Under the pieces are notes generated by a model. The model ran no database searches, was not told the DNA's origin, and saw only the letters and a program-made list of their open reading frames with translations. Source: Pedobacter lusitanus (lineage in GTDB: Bacteria; Bacteroidota; Bacteroidia; Sphingobacteriales; Sphingobacteriaceae). From it: a stretch of DNA of 64,000 bases. Where the stretch lies: contig NZ_CP157278.1 of assembly GCF_040026395.1 (NCBI RefSeq), positions 2,418,001 through 2,482,000 on the forward strand. The letters are read 5' to 3'. Of the stretch, positions 1 through 10,101 are shown one piece after another (the stretch's first letter is position 1; each line of letters starts with the position of its first letter). The translations under genes were made by a program, and so were the position numbers.

Positions 1-59
1 AATTTCCCCGTACCGGTAAACAGACGGGAATTAAATACTTTATCTGCAATGGTTAACAT
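1..59 (-). CDS. thiG: Thiazole synthase ThiG, N-terminal fragment
   Basis: The first 19 codons translate to MLTIADKVFNSRLFTGTGK, the typical N-terminus of ThiG, the TIM-barrel enzyme that builds thiazole phosphate from deoxyxylulose phosphate, dehydroglycine and ThiS thiocarboxylate. The rest lies beyond the left edge. The start codon at 59 overlaps the end of thiE by 7 bp, which indicates translational coupling inside the thiamine operon. Identification rests on a short segment but is well supported by position. Confidence 0.85.
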   Translation of the reverse strand, partial: MLTIADKVFNSRLFTGTGK

Positions 60-703
60 AACGTTTGTGTTGAATTAAGATTCATTTCCTGGTAAAGCTG
101 ATTTATACTTGAAGCGGGATTGTCATCCTGCGTCAGTAAACCGGAAACCGCTATACCATAAATTCCGGTTTGCAGTATAACACCTACATCCTGAGTCTGT
201 ATGCCTCCTATAGCTATAATGGGCAATTTTATATTGGCCTCTTTAACTTGCTCCATTAGCCTTTTATAACCATCGAGTCCAAGAACCGGACTCAGATTTT
301 TCTTGGTACTGGTAAATCTGAACGGACCTAACCCGATATAATCAGCTCCTTCATCTGCTCTTTTACATACATCCTCAAATGTATTTGCCGTCCCGCCAAT
401 GCATCTGTGTTTCCCCAGGATAGTTCTTGCGGCTGATACTGACAGGTCATTCAACCCAAGATGTACACCATAGGCACCGGATTTCAAGGCCAGCTCAGGG
501 TAGTCATTGATGATTAGTTTGGCTCCGTACTGCTCACATAAACGGCTTGCCTGAACAGCCAGTTCGAGAATGGCATCTTCTGTTTGTTCTTTTACTCTGA
601 GTTGTATCCATTTACCTCCTGCACGCAGCACTTTTTCTATTGCTGTCAGGTGCGTCCCGTTATCAGGGGCCTGTGATATATAATGTAACTGATCAATTAA
701 CAT
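53..703 (-). CDS. thiE: Thiamine phosphate synthase ThiE
   Basis: ThiE joins HMP pyrophosphate to thiazole phosphate to give thiamine phosphate in the cytosol. The protein is a TIM barrel of about 216 residues, the usual length. Visible family motifs are QLRVKE (pyrophosphate-side substrate binding), INDYPELALKSGAYGVHLG, IGGTANT, DYIGLGPFRFTSTK and the C-terminal IAIGGI phosphate loop. I chose the ATG at 703, which gives MLIDQLHYIS; a start at 736 would overlap the preceding gene. It follows the ThiE-like paralogue by 7 bp in the thiamine operon and is expected to be repressed through the upstream TPP riboswitch. Confidence 0.93.
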   Translation of the reverse strand: MLIDQLHYISQAPDNGTHLTAIEKVLRAGGKWIQLRVKEQTEDAILELAVQASRLCEQYGAKLIINDYPELALKSGAYGVHLGLNDLSVSAARTILGKHRCIGGTANTFEDVCKRADEGADYIGLGPFRFTSTKKNLSPVLGLDGYKRLMEQVKEANIKLPIIAIGGIQTQDVGVILQTGIYGIAVSGLLTQDDNPASSINQLYQEMNLNSTQTLC

Positions 704-710
704 GTTTAAT

Positions 711-1304
711 CTATAGTGATTTGAGCATTTTTTCAAATTCTGTTAATACGCGGGATGGATGATTCCAAAGTGCTCCAAGAACAGCCGCTCCATCAAAATT
801 CATTTGTTTCACGACATTGAACAAATCGGCTGTAATTCCTCCCAAAGCAAAAACCTTTAATCCCGCTGGTTTTTCGGTCAGCTTAAAATTTTCACCTGTT
901 ATACTTTGATAGCCTGCTTTGGAAATACTATTAAACACAGGGCCAAAAAAGACATAATCCAGAAAGGCTGTATCTGCAGGCAGCTCCCATTCATGAATAG
1001 AACGGCTTAAATGGAACCCATTGGCAAAAAGCTCAATTCTTTTCTGTTCACCGGTAATCCTCCAGAGTTTTTCCGGATAATGCAGTCTTCGGATTGCAAA
1101 CATATCTGCCAGTTCATGATGCTGATGAATAGCAATGGCCGGATAATAAGCCGGATTAATTTCTTTCATCAGCAGCATAAACTTCACTTCATCATTCTCC
1201 GGTTTCCTGAGATGCAATAAACTGAGTCCCGCAGCAAAAAGTGCGTTGATCAATTGACCTTCCCCAACAAAATAATCCGGACGTGTAATGACAATGAGTT
1301 CCAT
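711..1304 (-). CDS. ThiE/TenI-like thiamine phosphate synthase family protein
   Basis: A 197-residue TIM-barrel protein of the ThiE/TenI superfamily. It begins MELIVITRPD, has LLHLRKP where ThiE has QLRxK, FHLSRS in place of the usual VHLGQ segment, DYVFFGPVF and a C-terminal FALGGI phosphate loop. It is shorter and more diverged than the adjacent thiE. It could be a TenI-type thiazole tautomerase, which works directly after ThiG, or a degenerate synthase; the sequence alone does not decide. Its stop abuts thiE (7 bp gap) and its start touches the thiC stop, so it is cotranscribed with both. Confidence 0.75.
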   Translation of the reverse strand: MELIVITRPDYFVGEGQLINALFAAGLSLLHLRKPENDEVKFMLLMKEINPAYYPAIAIHQHHELADMFAIRRLHYPEKLWRITGEQKRIELFANGFHLSRSIHEWELPADTAFLDYVFFGPVFNSISKAGYQSITGENFKLTEKPAGLKVFALGGITADLFNVVKQMNFDGAAVLGALWNHPSRVLTEFEKMLKSL

Positions 1305-3209
<1,905 letters not shown>

Positions 3210-3229
3210 TTAGAAACAGAAATAAAGAA

Positions 3230-3433
3230 TTATCCCCCCTGGGTAGCTTTGATCAGCATGACCTGATCTCCGGGTTGAAGATGGTATGCAGACCAGTCAG
3301 ATTTAGACACGACAGACTGATTAACAGCTACCGCAATACCGCTATCAGAAACCTGCAAAACAGTACTTAACAACTGTACAACAGAACAGGAACCGGTGAT
3401 AGAATAAGTTTGATGATTTACAGTAATTTCCAT
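3230..3433 (-). CDS. thiS: Sulfur carrier protein ThiS
   Basis: A ubiquitin-fold sulfur carrier of about 67 residues. The essential C-terminal Gly-Gly is present (TQGG at the end); its carboxylate is adenylated and converted to the thiocarboxylate used by ThiG. The MEITVNHQ start fits the family best; an in-frame ATG at 3442 would add three residues and cannot be excluded. First gene after the TPP riboswitch, 41 bp upstream of thiC. Confidence 0.93.
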   Translation of the reverse strand: MEITVNHQTYSITGSCSVVQLLSTVLQVSDSGIAVAVNQSVVSKSDWSAYHLQPGDQVMLIKATQGG

Positions 3434-3500
3434 TCTTTTCATTTTTTAATAACGATAGGAATGACCTGTATAAGGAATGAAAAACCACAGCATAGCAATG

Positions 3501-3575
3501 GCCTTACTTTTCCCTTCGGCAGTACTAACTGCATCAGGTTCAAAGGGTATATCTCAGCGCAAGGCACCCCTAAAG
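3501..3575 (-). promoter_or_regulatory. TPP riboswitch (THI element)
   Basis: On the minus strand the conserved aptamer core is plain: GGGGTGCC, then CTGAGA, ACCCTTTGAACCTGAT, GTTAGTACTGCCG and AGGGAA. It lies about 70 bp upstream of thiS, in the orientation expected for control of the thiS-thiC-thiE-thiG operon by thiamine pyrophosphate. No clear intrinsic terminator is visible between it and thiS, so translational control is possible. Confidence 0.96.
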
Positions 3576-3670
3576 TTTTTTGTAAACCTATAACATTTTT
3601 AAGAAGAAACGAAATATAATTGAAAAATCCATTTTGGTTTTGTCCGTATGCCCTGTCACTTTTACATTAC

Positions 3671-3720
3671 AAACATCAGATGTTTGTTCCGATGATTTAT
3701 CTTTGAAACATCAGATGTTT
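3671..3720 (+). promoter_or_regulatory. Two identical palindromic operators upstream of gntR
   Basis: The perfect 15-bp palindrome AAACATCAGATGTTT occurs twice, at 3671-3685 and 3706-3720, with centres 35 bp apart. The second copy ends 5 bp before the gntR start codon. FadR-type GntR proteins bind short palindromes as dimers, so these are probably autoregulatory operators. Confidence 0.75.
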
Positions 3721-3725
3721 AAATC

Positions 3726-4376
3726 ATGAAGAGAATCAATCTATCAGACAAGGTAATCACTGCGCTTAAAAGCGATATCGCCTCTGGAAAGCTCAAAAAA
3801 GGCACAAAAATCCCATCAGAGCCCGAATTGATGGAGCGCTACGAAGTTGGCCGTTCTACGATCAGAGAGGCTATCAAAACCCTGGCTATGTCCGGAATTC
3901 TTAAAGTACAACAGGGATCAGGTACTTTTGTAGCCTCCAAAATTAAAAGTGAAACTCTTGCCCAGCGTTTGCGCCGCGCCGACTTTGAAGAAATCAATGC
4001 GGTACGTTCCTTACTTGAAATAGAAATCGTCAGACTGGCTTGTCTGAACAGAACTGATAAGGACATCAGTGCCATGCAGGATCATTTAATACAACGAAAA
4101 AAAGCTATAGAGACTGACCAGCAGCAAAAATGTACGGATGCTGATATAGCTTTTCATGTCAGCATTGCAAAGGCTTCAAAAAACAAGGTATTGGTAGACT
4201 TATATCAAAACTTCACCTCGGTTATCAGGGATTTCTTTACCAAACGTAAAGAAGAAAACATGACCTATTTTGCCAGAAGTCATAAATGGCATGAAGAACT
4301 TGCCCTTGCCATCATTAACAGGAATCAGGAATCAGCAGTACAGCTTATCAAAACTTTATTAAACAACAATTATTAA
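3726..4376 (+). CDS. GntR-family (FadR subfamily) transcriptional regulator
   Basis: A 216-residue regulator. The winged HTH occupies about residues 5-70 and includes GTKIPSEPELMERYEVGRSTIREAI, the GntR signature. An all-helical FCD-type effector domain follows (about 80-210), with AFHVSIAKAS. FCD domains bind small carboxylates, often with a metal ion. It is the first gene of an operon with a TauE/SafE permease (12 bp downstream) and a DUF1634 protein, and probably represses its own promoter through the two palindromes just upstream. The effector cannot be told from sequence; an organosulfonate or organic acid is plausible. Confidence 0.9.
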   Translation: MKRINLSDKVITALKSDIASGKLKKGTKIPSEPELMERYEVGRSTIREAIKTLAMSGILKVQQGSGTFVASKIKSETLAQRLRRADFEEINAVRSLLEIEIVRLACLNRTDKDISAMQDHLIQRKKAIETDQQQKCTDADIAFHVSIAKASKNKVLVDLYQNFTSVIRDFFTKRKEENMTYFARSHKWHEELALAIINRNQESAVQLIKTLLNNNY

Positions 4377-4387
4377 TCATATAACTC

Positions 4388-5221
4388 ATGACTATTTTAA
4401 CCTTTACCCTGATCCTGTTACTGGGGGCTTATCTTGCAGGACTTGCAGGCTCTCTTACGGGGCTTGGCGGTGGCGTGGTAATTATACCGCTACTCACCCT
4501 GTTTTTCCATGTTGATATCCGTTATGCCATTGGTGCAGCACTGGTTGCTTCAATAGCCACTTCTTCAGGCTCCGCAAGTGCCTATGTAAAGGAGGGTATT
4601 ACCAATATCCGTCTGGGTATGTTTCTTGAAATTGCAACTACAGCTGGTGCAGTTATCGGAGCTATTCTGGCAATTTACACTCCGGTTAACATTGTAGCTA
4701 TTCTGTTTGGTGTTACCCTGATATTCTCTGCAGCAATGACGCTTAGGAAGAAACACGAGGGTGCACTGACAGAAGGAAGCAGACTTTCTTATCTGCTTAA
4801 ATTAAATAGCAGCTACCCTTCAAAAGAAGGTGTTATAGACTATAAGCTAAAAAATATTGGCGGTGGTTTTTCTATTATGACACTGGCAGGGATGCTTTCA
4901 GGCTTATTAGGCATAGGTTCGGGAGCCCTAAAAGTTCTGGCGATGGACAGTGCCATGCGGGTTCCGTTCAGGGTAAGTACTACGACCAGTAATTTTATGG
5001 TCGGTGTGACTGCTGCTGCGAGTGCCGTTGTTTATCTGCAAAGAGGTTATATTGATCCTGGAATTGCTTTCCCTGTAATTATTGGTGTACTGGCAGGCGC
5101 TTTTACAGGTTCAAAATTACTGATGAGAATCGACGTTAAGTGGCTGAAAATCATATTCAGTTTTGCAATCACAGCTATCGCACTCAATATGATATACAAT
5201 GGTTTTAATCATAAATTCTAG
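4388..5221 (+). CDS. TauE/SafE-family sulfite exporter-like permease
   Basis: A 277-residue inner-membrane protein of the TauE/SafE (TSUP, formerly DUF81) family, with about eight hydrophobic segments arranged as two repeats. Each half carries the family's glycine-rich motif: AGSLTGLGGGVVIIPLL near residue 20 and SGLLGIGSGALKV near 175. Members move sulfite, sulfoacetate or other small anions. It sits between gntR and a DUF1634 gene, a pairing seen often in bacteria, so the two probably form one transport unit controlled by the GntR protein. The substrate is unknown. Confidence 0.88.
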   Translation: MTILTFTLILLLGAYLAGLAGSLTGLGGGVVIIPLLTLFFHVDIRYAIGAALVASIATSSGSASAYVKEGITNIRLGMFLEIATTAGAVIGAILAIYTPVNIVAILFGVTLIFSAAMTLRKKHEGALTEGSRLSYLLKLNSSYPSKEGVIDYKLKNIGGGFSIMTLAGMLSGLLGIGSGALKVLAMDSAMRVPFRVSTTTSNFMVGVTAAASAVVYLQRGYIDPGIAFPVIIGVLAGAFTGSKLLMRIDVKWLKIIFSFAITAIALNMIYNGFNHKF

Positions 5222-5226
5222 GAAAC

Positions 5227-5625
5227 ATGAATACGAATAAAGAAACTAAAAGAGTAACCGACTATGACATGCAGCAGCTGATTGGTCAGGTGTTAAGATA
5301 TGGCGTATTGATTTCGGGTCTGATAGCTATAATTGGGGGAATATGGTACTTGTTTCAACAAGGTTCCGGTATTCCTGAATACGGGGTATTTCACGGAGAA
5401 GGTGAAGGATATACCAGTCTGACCGGCATTATCAAAGGGCTAAGTAATGGTAGTGCAACTGAGATTATACAATTGGGTGTAGTCATTCTGATTGCCACAC
5501 CCATTATAAGGATTGTATTTTCTCTGGTTGCTTTTGGCCTGGAAAGAGATAAATTATATGTGCTGATTACGCTGATTGTTCTTTCTATTATCCTGTTCAG
5601 CATGTTCGGCGGACTGAGCATTTAA
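5227..5625 (+). CDS. DUF1634 membrane protein
   Basis: A 132-residue protein with three hydrophobic helices (about residues 25-45, 75-100 and 108-130), matching DUF1634 in length and topology. DUF1634 genes commonly follow TauE/SafE permeases, as here with a 5-bp gap, and are thought to be partners of the permease. No catalytic motif is visible. The stop codon abuts that of the convergent MFS gene. Confidence 0.8.
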   Translation: MNTNKETKRVTDYDMQQLIGQVLRYGVLISGLIAIIGGIWYLFQQGSGIPEYGVFHGEGEGYTSLTGIIKGLSNGSATEIIQLGVVILIATPIIRIVFSLVAFGLERDKLYVLITLIVLSIILFSMFGGLSI

Positions 5626-6840
5626 TCATATAGTTTTAACTGCTGCCTGTCTGCTTTTGTAATAGGCAAAAATTCCGGTAGCAGTTAATCCTATCATTCC
5701 TTCAATCAATACTGCAGGTCTTGGACCAATTAAATGAGCCACCCATCCAATGAGCAGACTACCTACAGGTATCAGTCCCTGGTAGGCCATGACATAGTAA
5801 CTGATTGCGCGTCCGCGCATTTCAGGAACAGCATGTGTTTGTATGTAAGTATTAATAGCTGATGACTGGGCCATCATTCCAACTCCTGATAAACCCATGA
5901 ATAATAAAGCAATTGGCAATTGCGGCGCATAAGCCAGGAATAACAAACTTCCACCCATCACTGCTCCGGCAATAGTGGTTAATTTGATCATGGTACTGCT
6001 GTTTTTTAAATTGGCAAGATAAATAGCGCTGATAATAGATCCAAGCCCTGCTGCACTTTCAAACCAGCTGAAAGTCTTAGCATCTCCGTTAAATATATCT
6101 TTGGCAAAGATTGGCATCAGGGTATTGAAAGGAATTACAAAAAGACTGCTCACTCCAATCATCATAATCATACTGCTCAGTTCTTTATCTCCTGCCACAT
6201 ACCTGAATCCTTCTTCCAGCTCCACCCAAATGCTTTTAGTAGATTTAGTAATAATCTGCACCGGCAGACGCATCATAAATAAACAGATCAGCACTGGAAT
6301 ATAACTCAAAAAGTTACCCAGAAAACAAATGTCAGTACCAAAAGTACTTAGAATAATCCCTGCTACTGCTGGTCCTGCAATACGTGCAAAATTAGCCATT
6401 GACGAGTTGAGCGCAATGGCGTTGGGTAAATCATCTTTATCATTGACCATTTCTACCATCAGTGACTGTCTGCAGGTGACGTCAAATGCATTGACAATTC
6501 CCTGCACCAGACTAAGTCCGATAATAAAAAGTATATTATTAAATCCGAAATAGATAATTGCTGCCAGTGCCCCGGCCTGAATCATAGATACAATCTGTGT
6601 GATGACCAGAATGCGGTAACGGTTATGTCTGTCTACCAGACTGCCGGCATATGGCGATAAAATCAGTGAAGGAATCAAACTCACAAAACCAACAACTCCA
6701 AGCAAAACCGCAGATCCTGTAAGCTGATATACCAGCCAGCTGACCGCCGTCTTTTGCATCCATGTGCCTACAAGGGAAATTGATTGTCCATAAAAGAAGA
6801 GTTTGAAATTTCGTGATTTTAATGATCGGAAGACATTCAT
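5626..6840 (-). CDS. MFS transporter (MFS_3/EntS-like)
   Basis: A 404-residue major facilitator protein with about 12 transmembrane helices. It begins MNVFRSLKSRNFKLFFYGQ, the N-terminus of the MFS_3 group that includes enterobactin exporter EntS, and has the helix 2-3 loop motif GSLVDRHNRYR. Likely a drug, siderophore or metabolite exporter; the substrate is not predictable. It is divergent from the LysR gene, with a shared 170-bp promoter region, so LysR control is likely. The end abuts the DUF1634 stop with no terminator between. Confidence 0.88.
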   Translation of the reverse strand: MNVFRSLKSRNFKLFFYGQSISLVGTWMQKTAVSWLVYQLTGSAVLLGVVGFVSLIPSLILSPYAGSLVDRHNRYRILVITQIVSMIQAGALAAIIYFGFNNILFIIGLSLVQGIVNAFDVTCRQSLMVEMVNDKDDLPNAIALNSSMANFARIAGPAVAGIILSTFGTDICFLGNFLSYIPVLICLFMMRLPVQIITKSTKSIWVELEEGFRYVAGDKELSSMIMMIGVSSLFVIPFNTLMPIFAKDIFNGDAKTFSWFESAAGLGSIISAIYLANLKNSSTMIKLTTIAGAVMGGSLLFLAYAPQLPIALLFMGLSGVGMMAQSSAINTYIQTHAVPEMRGRAISYYVMAYQGLIPVGSLLIGWVAHLIGPRPAVLIEGMIGLTATGIFAYYKSRQAAVKTI

Positions 6841-6959
6841 GATATTATTTTACTGTTTTGGCAGTCTGTCCGGTTTATGCTGCTATAATTTTCTCATTTG
6901 CAGCTCCATCCGGAAGACCAATACAAATTTCGGCATAAACTATGTATTTATAAAATTGA

Positions 6960-6991
6960 TAGTTTTAATGATATTGATTAGTTTTAACGAT
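6960..6991. promoter_or_regulatory. Direct repeats in the MFS/lysR divergent promoter
   Basis: The 13-mer TAGTTTTAAYGAT occurs at 6960-6972 and 6979-6991, 19 bp apart, within the region shared by the divergent MFS and lysR genes and 18 bp before the lysR start. Candidate LysR binding region; no classical perfect palindrome is seen. Confidence 0.4.
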
Positions 6992-7009
6992 CGATTATCT
7001 TTATTGCTT

Positions 7010-7882
7010 ATGGAAATCAGGCAACTCAATTATTTTATCAAGGCCGCAGAGCTCCTGCATTTTACAGATGCCGCTGCTGCCTGCTTTGTCACACAGTCTA
7101 CGCTGTCACAGCAAATCAAACAACTGGAAGATGATCTGGGAATGCTGCTATTTGACAGAATGGGAAAGCAGGTAAAACTCACAGAAGCAGGCAATGTTTT
7201 TCTGACCCATGCCTATCAGATCATGCTCGACATTAAAAAGTCCAGACAAGCGATATTTGAACTGGCGAATATGATAAACGGAGAACTGAGAATTGGTGTA
7301 ACTTATGCCTTCAGCTCTTTACTCTTACCGGCCCTGACTCCATTTTCAGAGAAATACCCTGGTATTATGATTCATATTGAGTATGGAACTGCAGGTGAAC
7401 TGGAAACCAAACTTAAAATGGCAGACCTGGACATCATACTTGCCTTTCATGAACAAAGGGACAGTAGCGGTTTTGAGATGCAGCCCGTGTTCTCTTCTAA
7501 AATCATTATGGCAGTCTCTAAAAATAATCCGCTGTCCAAATTGCCTAAAATATCGCTGAAAGAGTTGGGAAAATTAGATCTGATTCTGCCTAGTAAAGGA
7601 TTCAGCTCAAGGGATATGTTCGATGAGTTTTTCAAAAAAAACAATATTACCGCCAATACCAGGATAGAAATGAACGATGTCCATTCGCTATTATCTATGG
7701 TGGAATCAGGCAACTGGGCTACCATAATTAATGAGAAGGCTTTGAGTACATGGGAGAATCTTGTAGCTGTACCCATTTCGGATAAAAAACTGTATAAACA
7801 GGCTTTTATACTCTGGCAAAAGGGAGTTTACCGTAAAAAATCAGCAGTGCTGTTTGTAGAAGAGTTTATGAAAGTAGTATAG
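7010..7882 (+). CDS. LysR-family transcriptional regulator
   Basis: A 290-residue LTTR. The N-terminal winged HTH (residues 1-60) reads MEIRQLNYFIKAAELLHFTD with TQSTLSQQIKQLEDDLG as the recognition segment, followed by a linker helix and a periplasmic-binding-protein-like effector domain from about residue 90. I placed the start at 7010, where the canonical LTTR N-terminus begins; 69 codons of upstream open frame have no homology and cross the promoter. It is divergent from the MFS exporter, the usual arrangement for a regulator and its target. The gene ends directly before a strong hairpin. Confidence 0.92.
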   Translation: MEIRQLNYFIKAAELLHFTDAAAACFVTQSTLSQQIKQLEDDLGMLLFDRMGKQVKLTEAGNVFLTHAYQIMLDIKKSRQAIFELANMINGELRIGVTYAFSSLLLPALTPFSEKYPGIMIHIEYGTAGELETKLKMADLDIILAFHEQRDSSGFEMQPVFSSKIIMAVSKNNPLSKLPKISLKELGKLDLILPSKGFSSRDMFDEFFKKNNITANTRIEMNDVHSLLSMVESGNWATIINEKALSTWENLVAVPISDKKLYKQAFILWQKGVYRKKSAVLFVEEFMKVV

Positions 7883-7883
7883 A

Positions 7884-7910
7884 AATGGTATCGCAAAATG
7901 CGATACCATT
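7884..7910. terminator. Bidirectional intrinsic terminator
   Basis: A perfect 12-bp stem (AATGGTATCGCA and its complement) with a 3-nt loop is followed by T residues on the plus strand. It separates the convergent lysR and ribB genes. Confidence 0.85.
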
Positions 7911-7932
7911 TTTTTCCATTCTGTACCAGAAG

Positions 7933-8583
7933 CTAATTCTGCAGGGATAACCTGTACTGGAAAATATCTTCAATAGAAACCACAGTAGATTCGTACTTTT
8001 CTGCAAAAACAGAAATTTCCGGCAGTCTGGCCATTGTACCATCTTCATTAGTCAGTTCACAAAGCACTGCAACAGGCCTGAATCCTGCAAGTACAACTAA
8101 ATCTATACTGCCTTCAGTATGACCTCGTCTTCCAAAAACCCCATCCTCATTAGCTCTTAACGGGAATATATGGCCGGGTCTTGAAAGATCCCCGGGTTTA
8201 GCCTGGTCAGACATTGCTGTTCTGATAGTCTGTAAACGATCTGCGGCAGAAACCCCGGTTGTCACTCCTTCTTTAGCTTCTATAGATACCGTAAACGGTG
8301 TATGATATTTACTCGTATTTACCTGTACCATTGGCTGAAGCTCCAATGAATCAACTTTTTCCGGTTTCAGACACAGACAGATAATACCGCTGCATTCCCT
8401 GATCATTAAAGCCATATCAGGTACTGTCATAGTCTCGGCAGGAAAGATCAGATCACCTTCATTCTCTCTGCTTTCATCATCAACAACCAGTACTCCTTTA
8501 CCCCTTTTCAGGCAGTCCAGTGCGTTTTCAACTCTTTCCTTAAAACCCTTTCCGAAACGGGACAGCTCATAGTGATCTTCCAT
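7933..8583 (-). CDS. ribB: 3,4-dihydroxy-2-butanone-4-phosphate synthase RibB
   Basis: RibB converts ribulose 5-phosphate to the four-carbon unit of riboflavin. The 216-residue protein shows the acidic loop [12 protein letters not shown] (metal and substrate binding), the cysteine-containing GIICLCL segment, the [11 protein letters not shown] segment with the catalytic region, [17 protein letters not shown] and [12 protein letters not shown]. There is no fused GTP cyclohydrolase II domain, so this is a stand-alone RibB. The ATG at 8583 gives the usual N-terminus. No FMN riboswitch is visible upstream. It lies 45 bp after a histidine kinase gene on the same strand. Confidence 0.95.
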   Translation of the reverse strand: MEDHYELSRFGKGFKERVENALDCLKRGKGVLVVDDESRENEGDLIFPAETMTVPDMALMIRECSGIICLCLKPEKVDSLELQPMVQVNTSKYHTPFTVSIEAKEGVTTGVSAADRLQTIRTAMSDQAKPGDLSRPGHIFPLRANEDGVFGRRGHTEGSIDLVVLAGFRPVAVLCELTNEDGTMARLPEISVFAEKYESTVVSIEDIFQYRLSLQN

Positions 8584-8628
8584 AGTATATTTATTTTTTT
8601 GACGCTGCAAAGGTGACTAATTAAACTT

Positions 8629-9948
8629 TCAATTCAAATGCAAAGGAAATAAATCAGCTCTTGGAGAAAGATTGATGCTTACAAAAAACACTGTACCGAC
8701 ATTCAATGTACTTTCTACCCAGATTCTACCATGCTGCATAGTTATAAATTCCTTACATAAAACCAGGCCCAGCCCCACGCCTTTCTCTTTATTTGTTCCG
8801 TACGTAATCTCTGAATGCAGAGAAAAGATGTTATCGTAATCTTTTTTAGCTATTCCAATACCTGTGTCTTCTATTCTTATCCAGCACTCCTGACCATGTA
8901 TCTCAGAAGAAACAGTGATTATCCCCCCTGGTGGAGTAAACTTAATTGCATTATTAATCAGATTACGGATAATCAGTTCCATCATATCACTATCGGCAAT
9001 AACATGAACATTATGCTGAATCCTGTTAGTTAAAATCAGTCCTTTTTCTTCTGCCAGACTTGTCTGCAACAGCAAGGTACTTTCCAGTGCCCTTGCCAGA
9101 TCAAGCCTGGTCAGCCTGACATTTACCCCCTCCATTTGTGTTTTACTCCAGGAAAGTAAATTGATCAGCATCTGACCGGTATATTTGGTCTCTTTAAGCA
9201 AACTGGAATTTATAGTTCTTTTCTCATCTTCTTCAATTTCTACTTCCATAGAAATCTCCAGAAAACTCTGAATAGAATTTAAAGGTGATCTGAGATCATG
9301 TGCCAGTATAGAGAATAACTTATTTTTTGACTGATTGGCAATTTCCAGCTGTTCTGCCCGCTTTTCGGCAAGTAATCTTTCTCTGTTATAACTTGTAATA
9401 ATGCTGGTCAGAATAAAATAGATAATGATCAGCGTAAAGAAATAAACATAACTCAGATCCAGATGCCTGCTGAGATCATCTTTATAATTAACAGGAACAA
9501 GTTCAGGATAATGGTATTGAAAAATGATCAGACTTATAGCAACTATAATATTAACTGCCATCCACAGAAAACGTTGATTTTTAGGCACAATACTAATCAC
9601 CAGAAAGAAAAAAAGGAGATACACAACCAGCCCAGGTCCGTTAATACCAGAATTGTTCAGAAAAAAAGCTATAAATAACAGATTGCCCAGCGTACAAAAA
9701 ATAGTAATGGCCGCATTCAGTTTGTATTTGAATTTCGACAAATAATAAACAAAACAAACAGAAAATACTGCAGGTATCAGGAGCATTGACAAGGTATACA
9801 AGCCAATCAGATAATTAAAAACTATACTACAGGTAAAAAGTAAAGCAGTAAAAACACAGGCAGTATGAAATATGATTGCTTCCAGTGTATGAGTATCAGG
9901 GCTCCCCATAAGTTTAGTCCAGAACTGCATTGTATCTTTTTTCATCAA
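8629..9948 (-). CDS. Membrane sensor histidine kinase
   Basis: A 439-residue kinase. The N-terminal part (about 20-195) holds six hydrophobic helices without a recognisable ligand domain. Then come a DHp helix with LFSILAHDLRSPLNSIQ (phospho-acceptor histidine about residue 222), an N box NLINNAIKFTPPG, a G1 box IEDTGIGIA and a G2 box GVGLGLVLCKEF. No response regulator is adjacent, so it is an orphan kinase; the signal is unknown. It is upstream of ribB, perhaps cotranscribed, and divergent from the cco operon. Confidence 0.9.
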   Translation of the reverse strand: MMKKDTMQFWTKLMGSPDTHTLEAIIFHTACVFTALLFTCSIVFNYLIGLYTLSMLLIPAVFSVCFVYYLSKFKYKLNAAITIFCTLGNLLFIAFFLNNSGINGPGLVVYLLFFFLVISIVPKNQRFLWMAVNIIVAISLIIFQYHYPELVPVNYKDDLSRHLDLSYVYFFTLIIIYFILTSIITSYNRERLLAEKRAEQLEIANQSKNKLFSILAHDLRSPLNSIQSFLEISMEVEIEEDEKRTINSSLLKETKYTGQMLINLLSWSKTQMEGVNVRLTRLDLARALESTLLLQTSLAEEKGLILTNRIQHNVHVIADSDMMELIIRNLINNAIKFTPPGGIITVSSEIHGQECWIRIEDTGIGIAKKDYDNIFSLHSEITYGTNKEKGVGLGLVLCKEFITMQHGRIWVESTLNVGTVFFVSINLSPRADLFPLHLN

Positions 9949-10015
9949 TATAATAAGCGGTCTTAACGGGCAATAGTTTTTAATATCAAGAAATAAAATA
10001 TAAAGTTATGGAAAT

Positions 10016-10037
10016 AAAAGTGACTTACGTCACTTTT
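10016..10037 (+). promoter_or_regulatory. CRP/FNR-type palindrome of the cco operon
   Basis: Nine-base perfect arms, AAAAGTGAC and GTCACTTTT, flank the 4-bp centre TTAC. The TGAC-N4-GTCA core has the half-site spacing of FNR-family boxes. A near-consensus Bacteroidota -7 element, TAAGATTG, lies at 10058-10065, which would put the palindrome centre near -41.5, the class II activator position. The receiver-CRP regulator encoded at 20284-21348 is the obvious candidate to bind it. Confidence 0.72.
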
Positions 10038-10101
10038 TAAGGTTTCAGGTATCATTTTAAGATTGGGATTATGCCCTCACTTTTGGAGCAAAGAATTTCT
10101 T

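Noticed and set aside
6803..7009. Long N-terminal extension of the LysR regulator
   Set aside because: It lies across the divergent promoter and the start of the MFS gene; the LTTR domain begins at 7010.
8584..8628. Possible FMN riboswitch before ribB
   Set aside because: The 45-bp interval after the kinase gene is too short for an RFN element and none of its conserved blocks is present.
10063..10101. Earlier start for ccoI
   Set aside because: The added 13 residues match no CcoI homologue pattern and overlap the -7-like element; the ATG at 10102 fits better.
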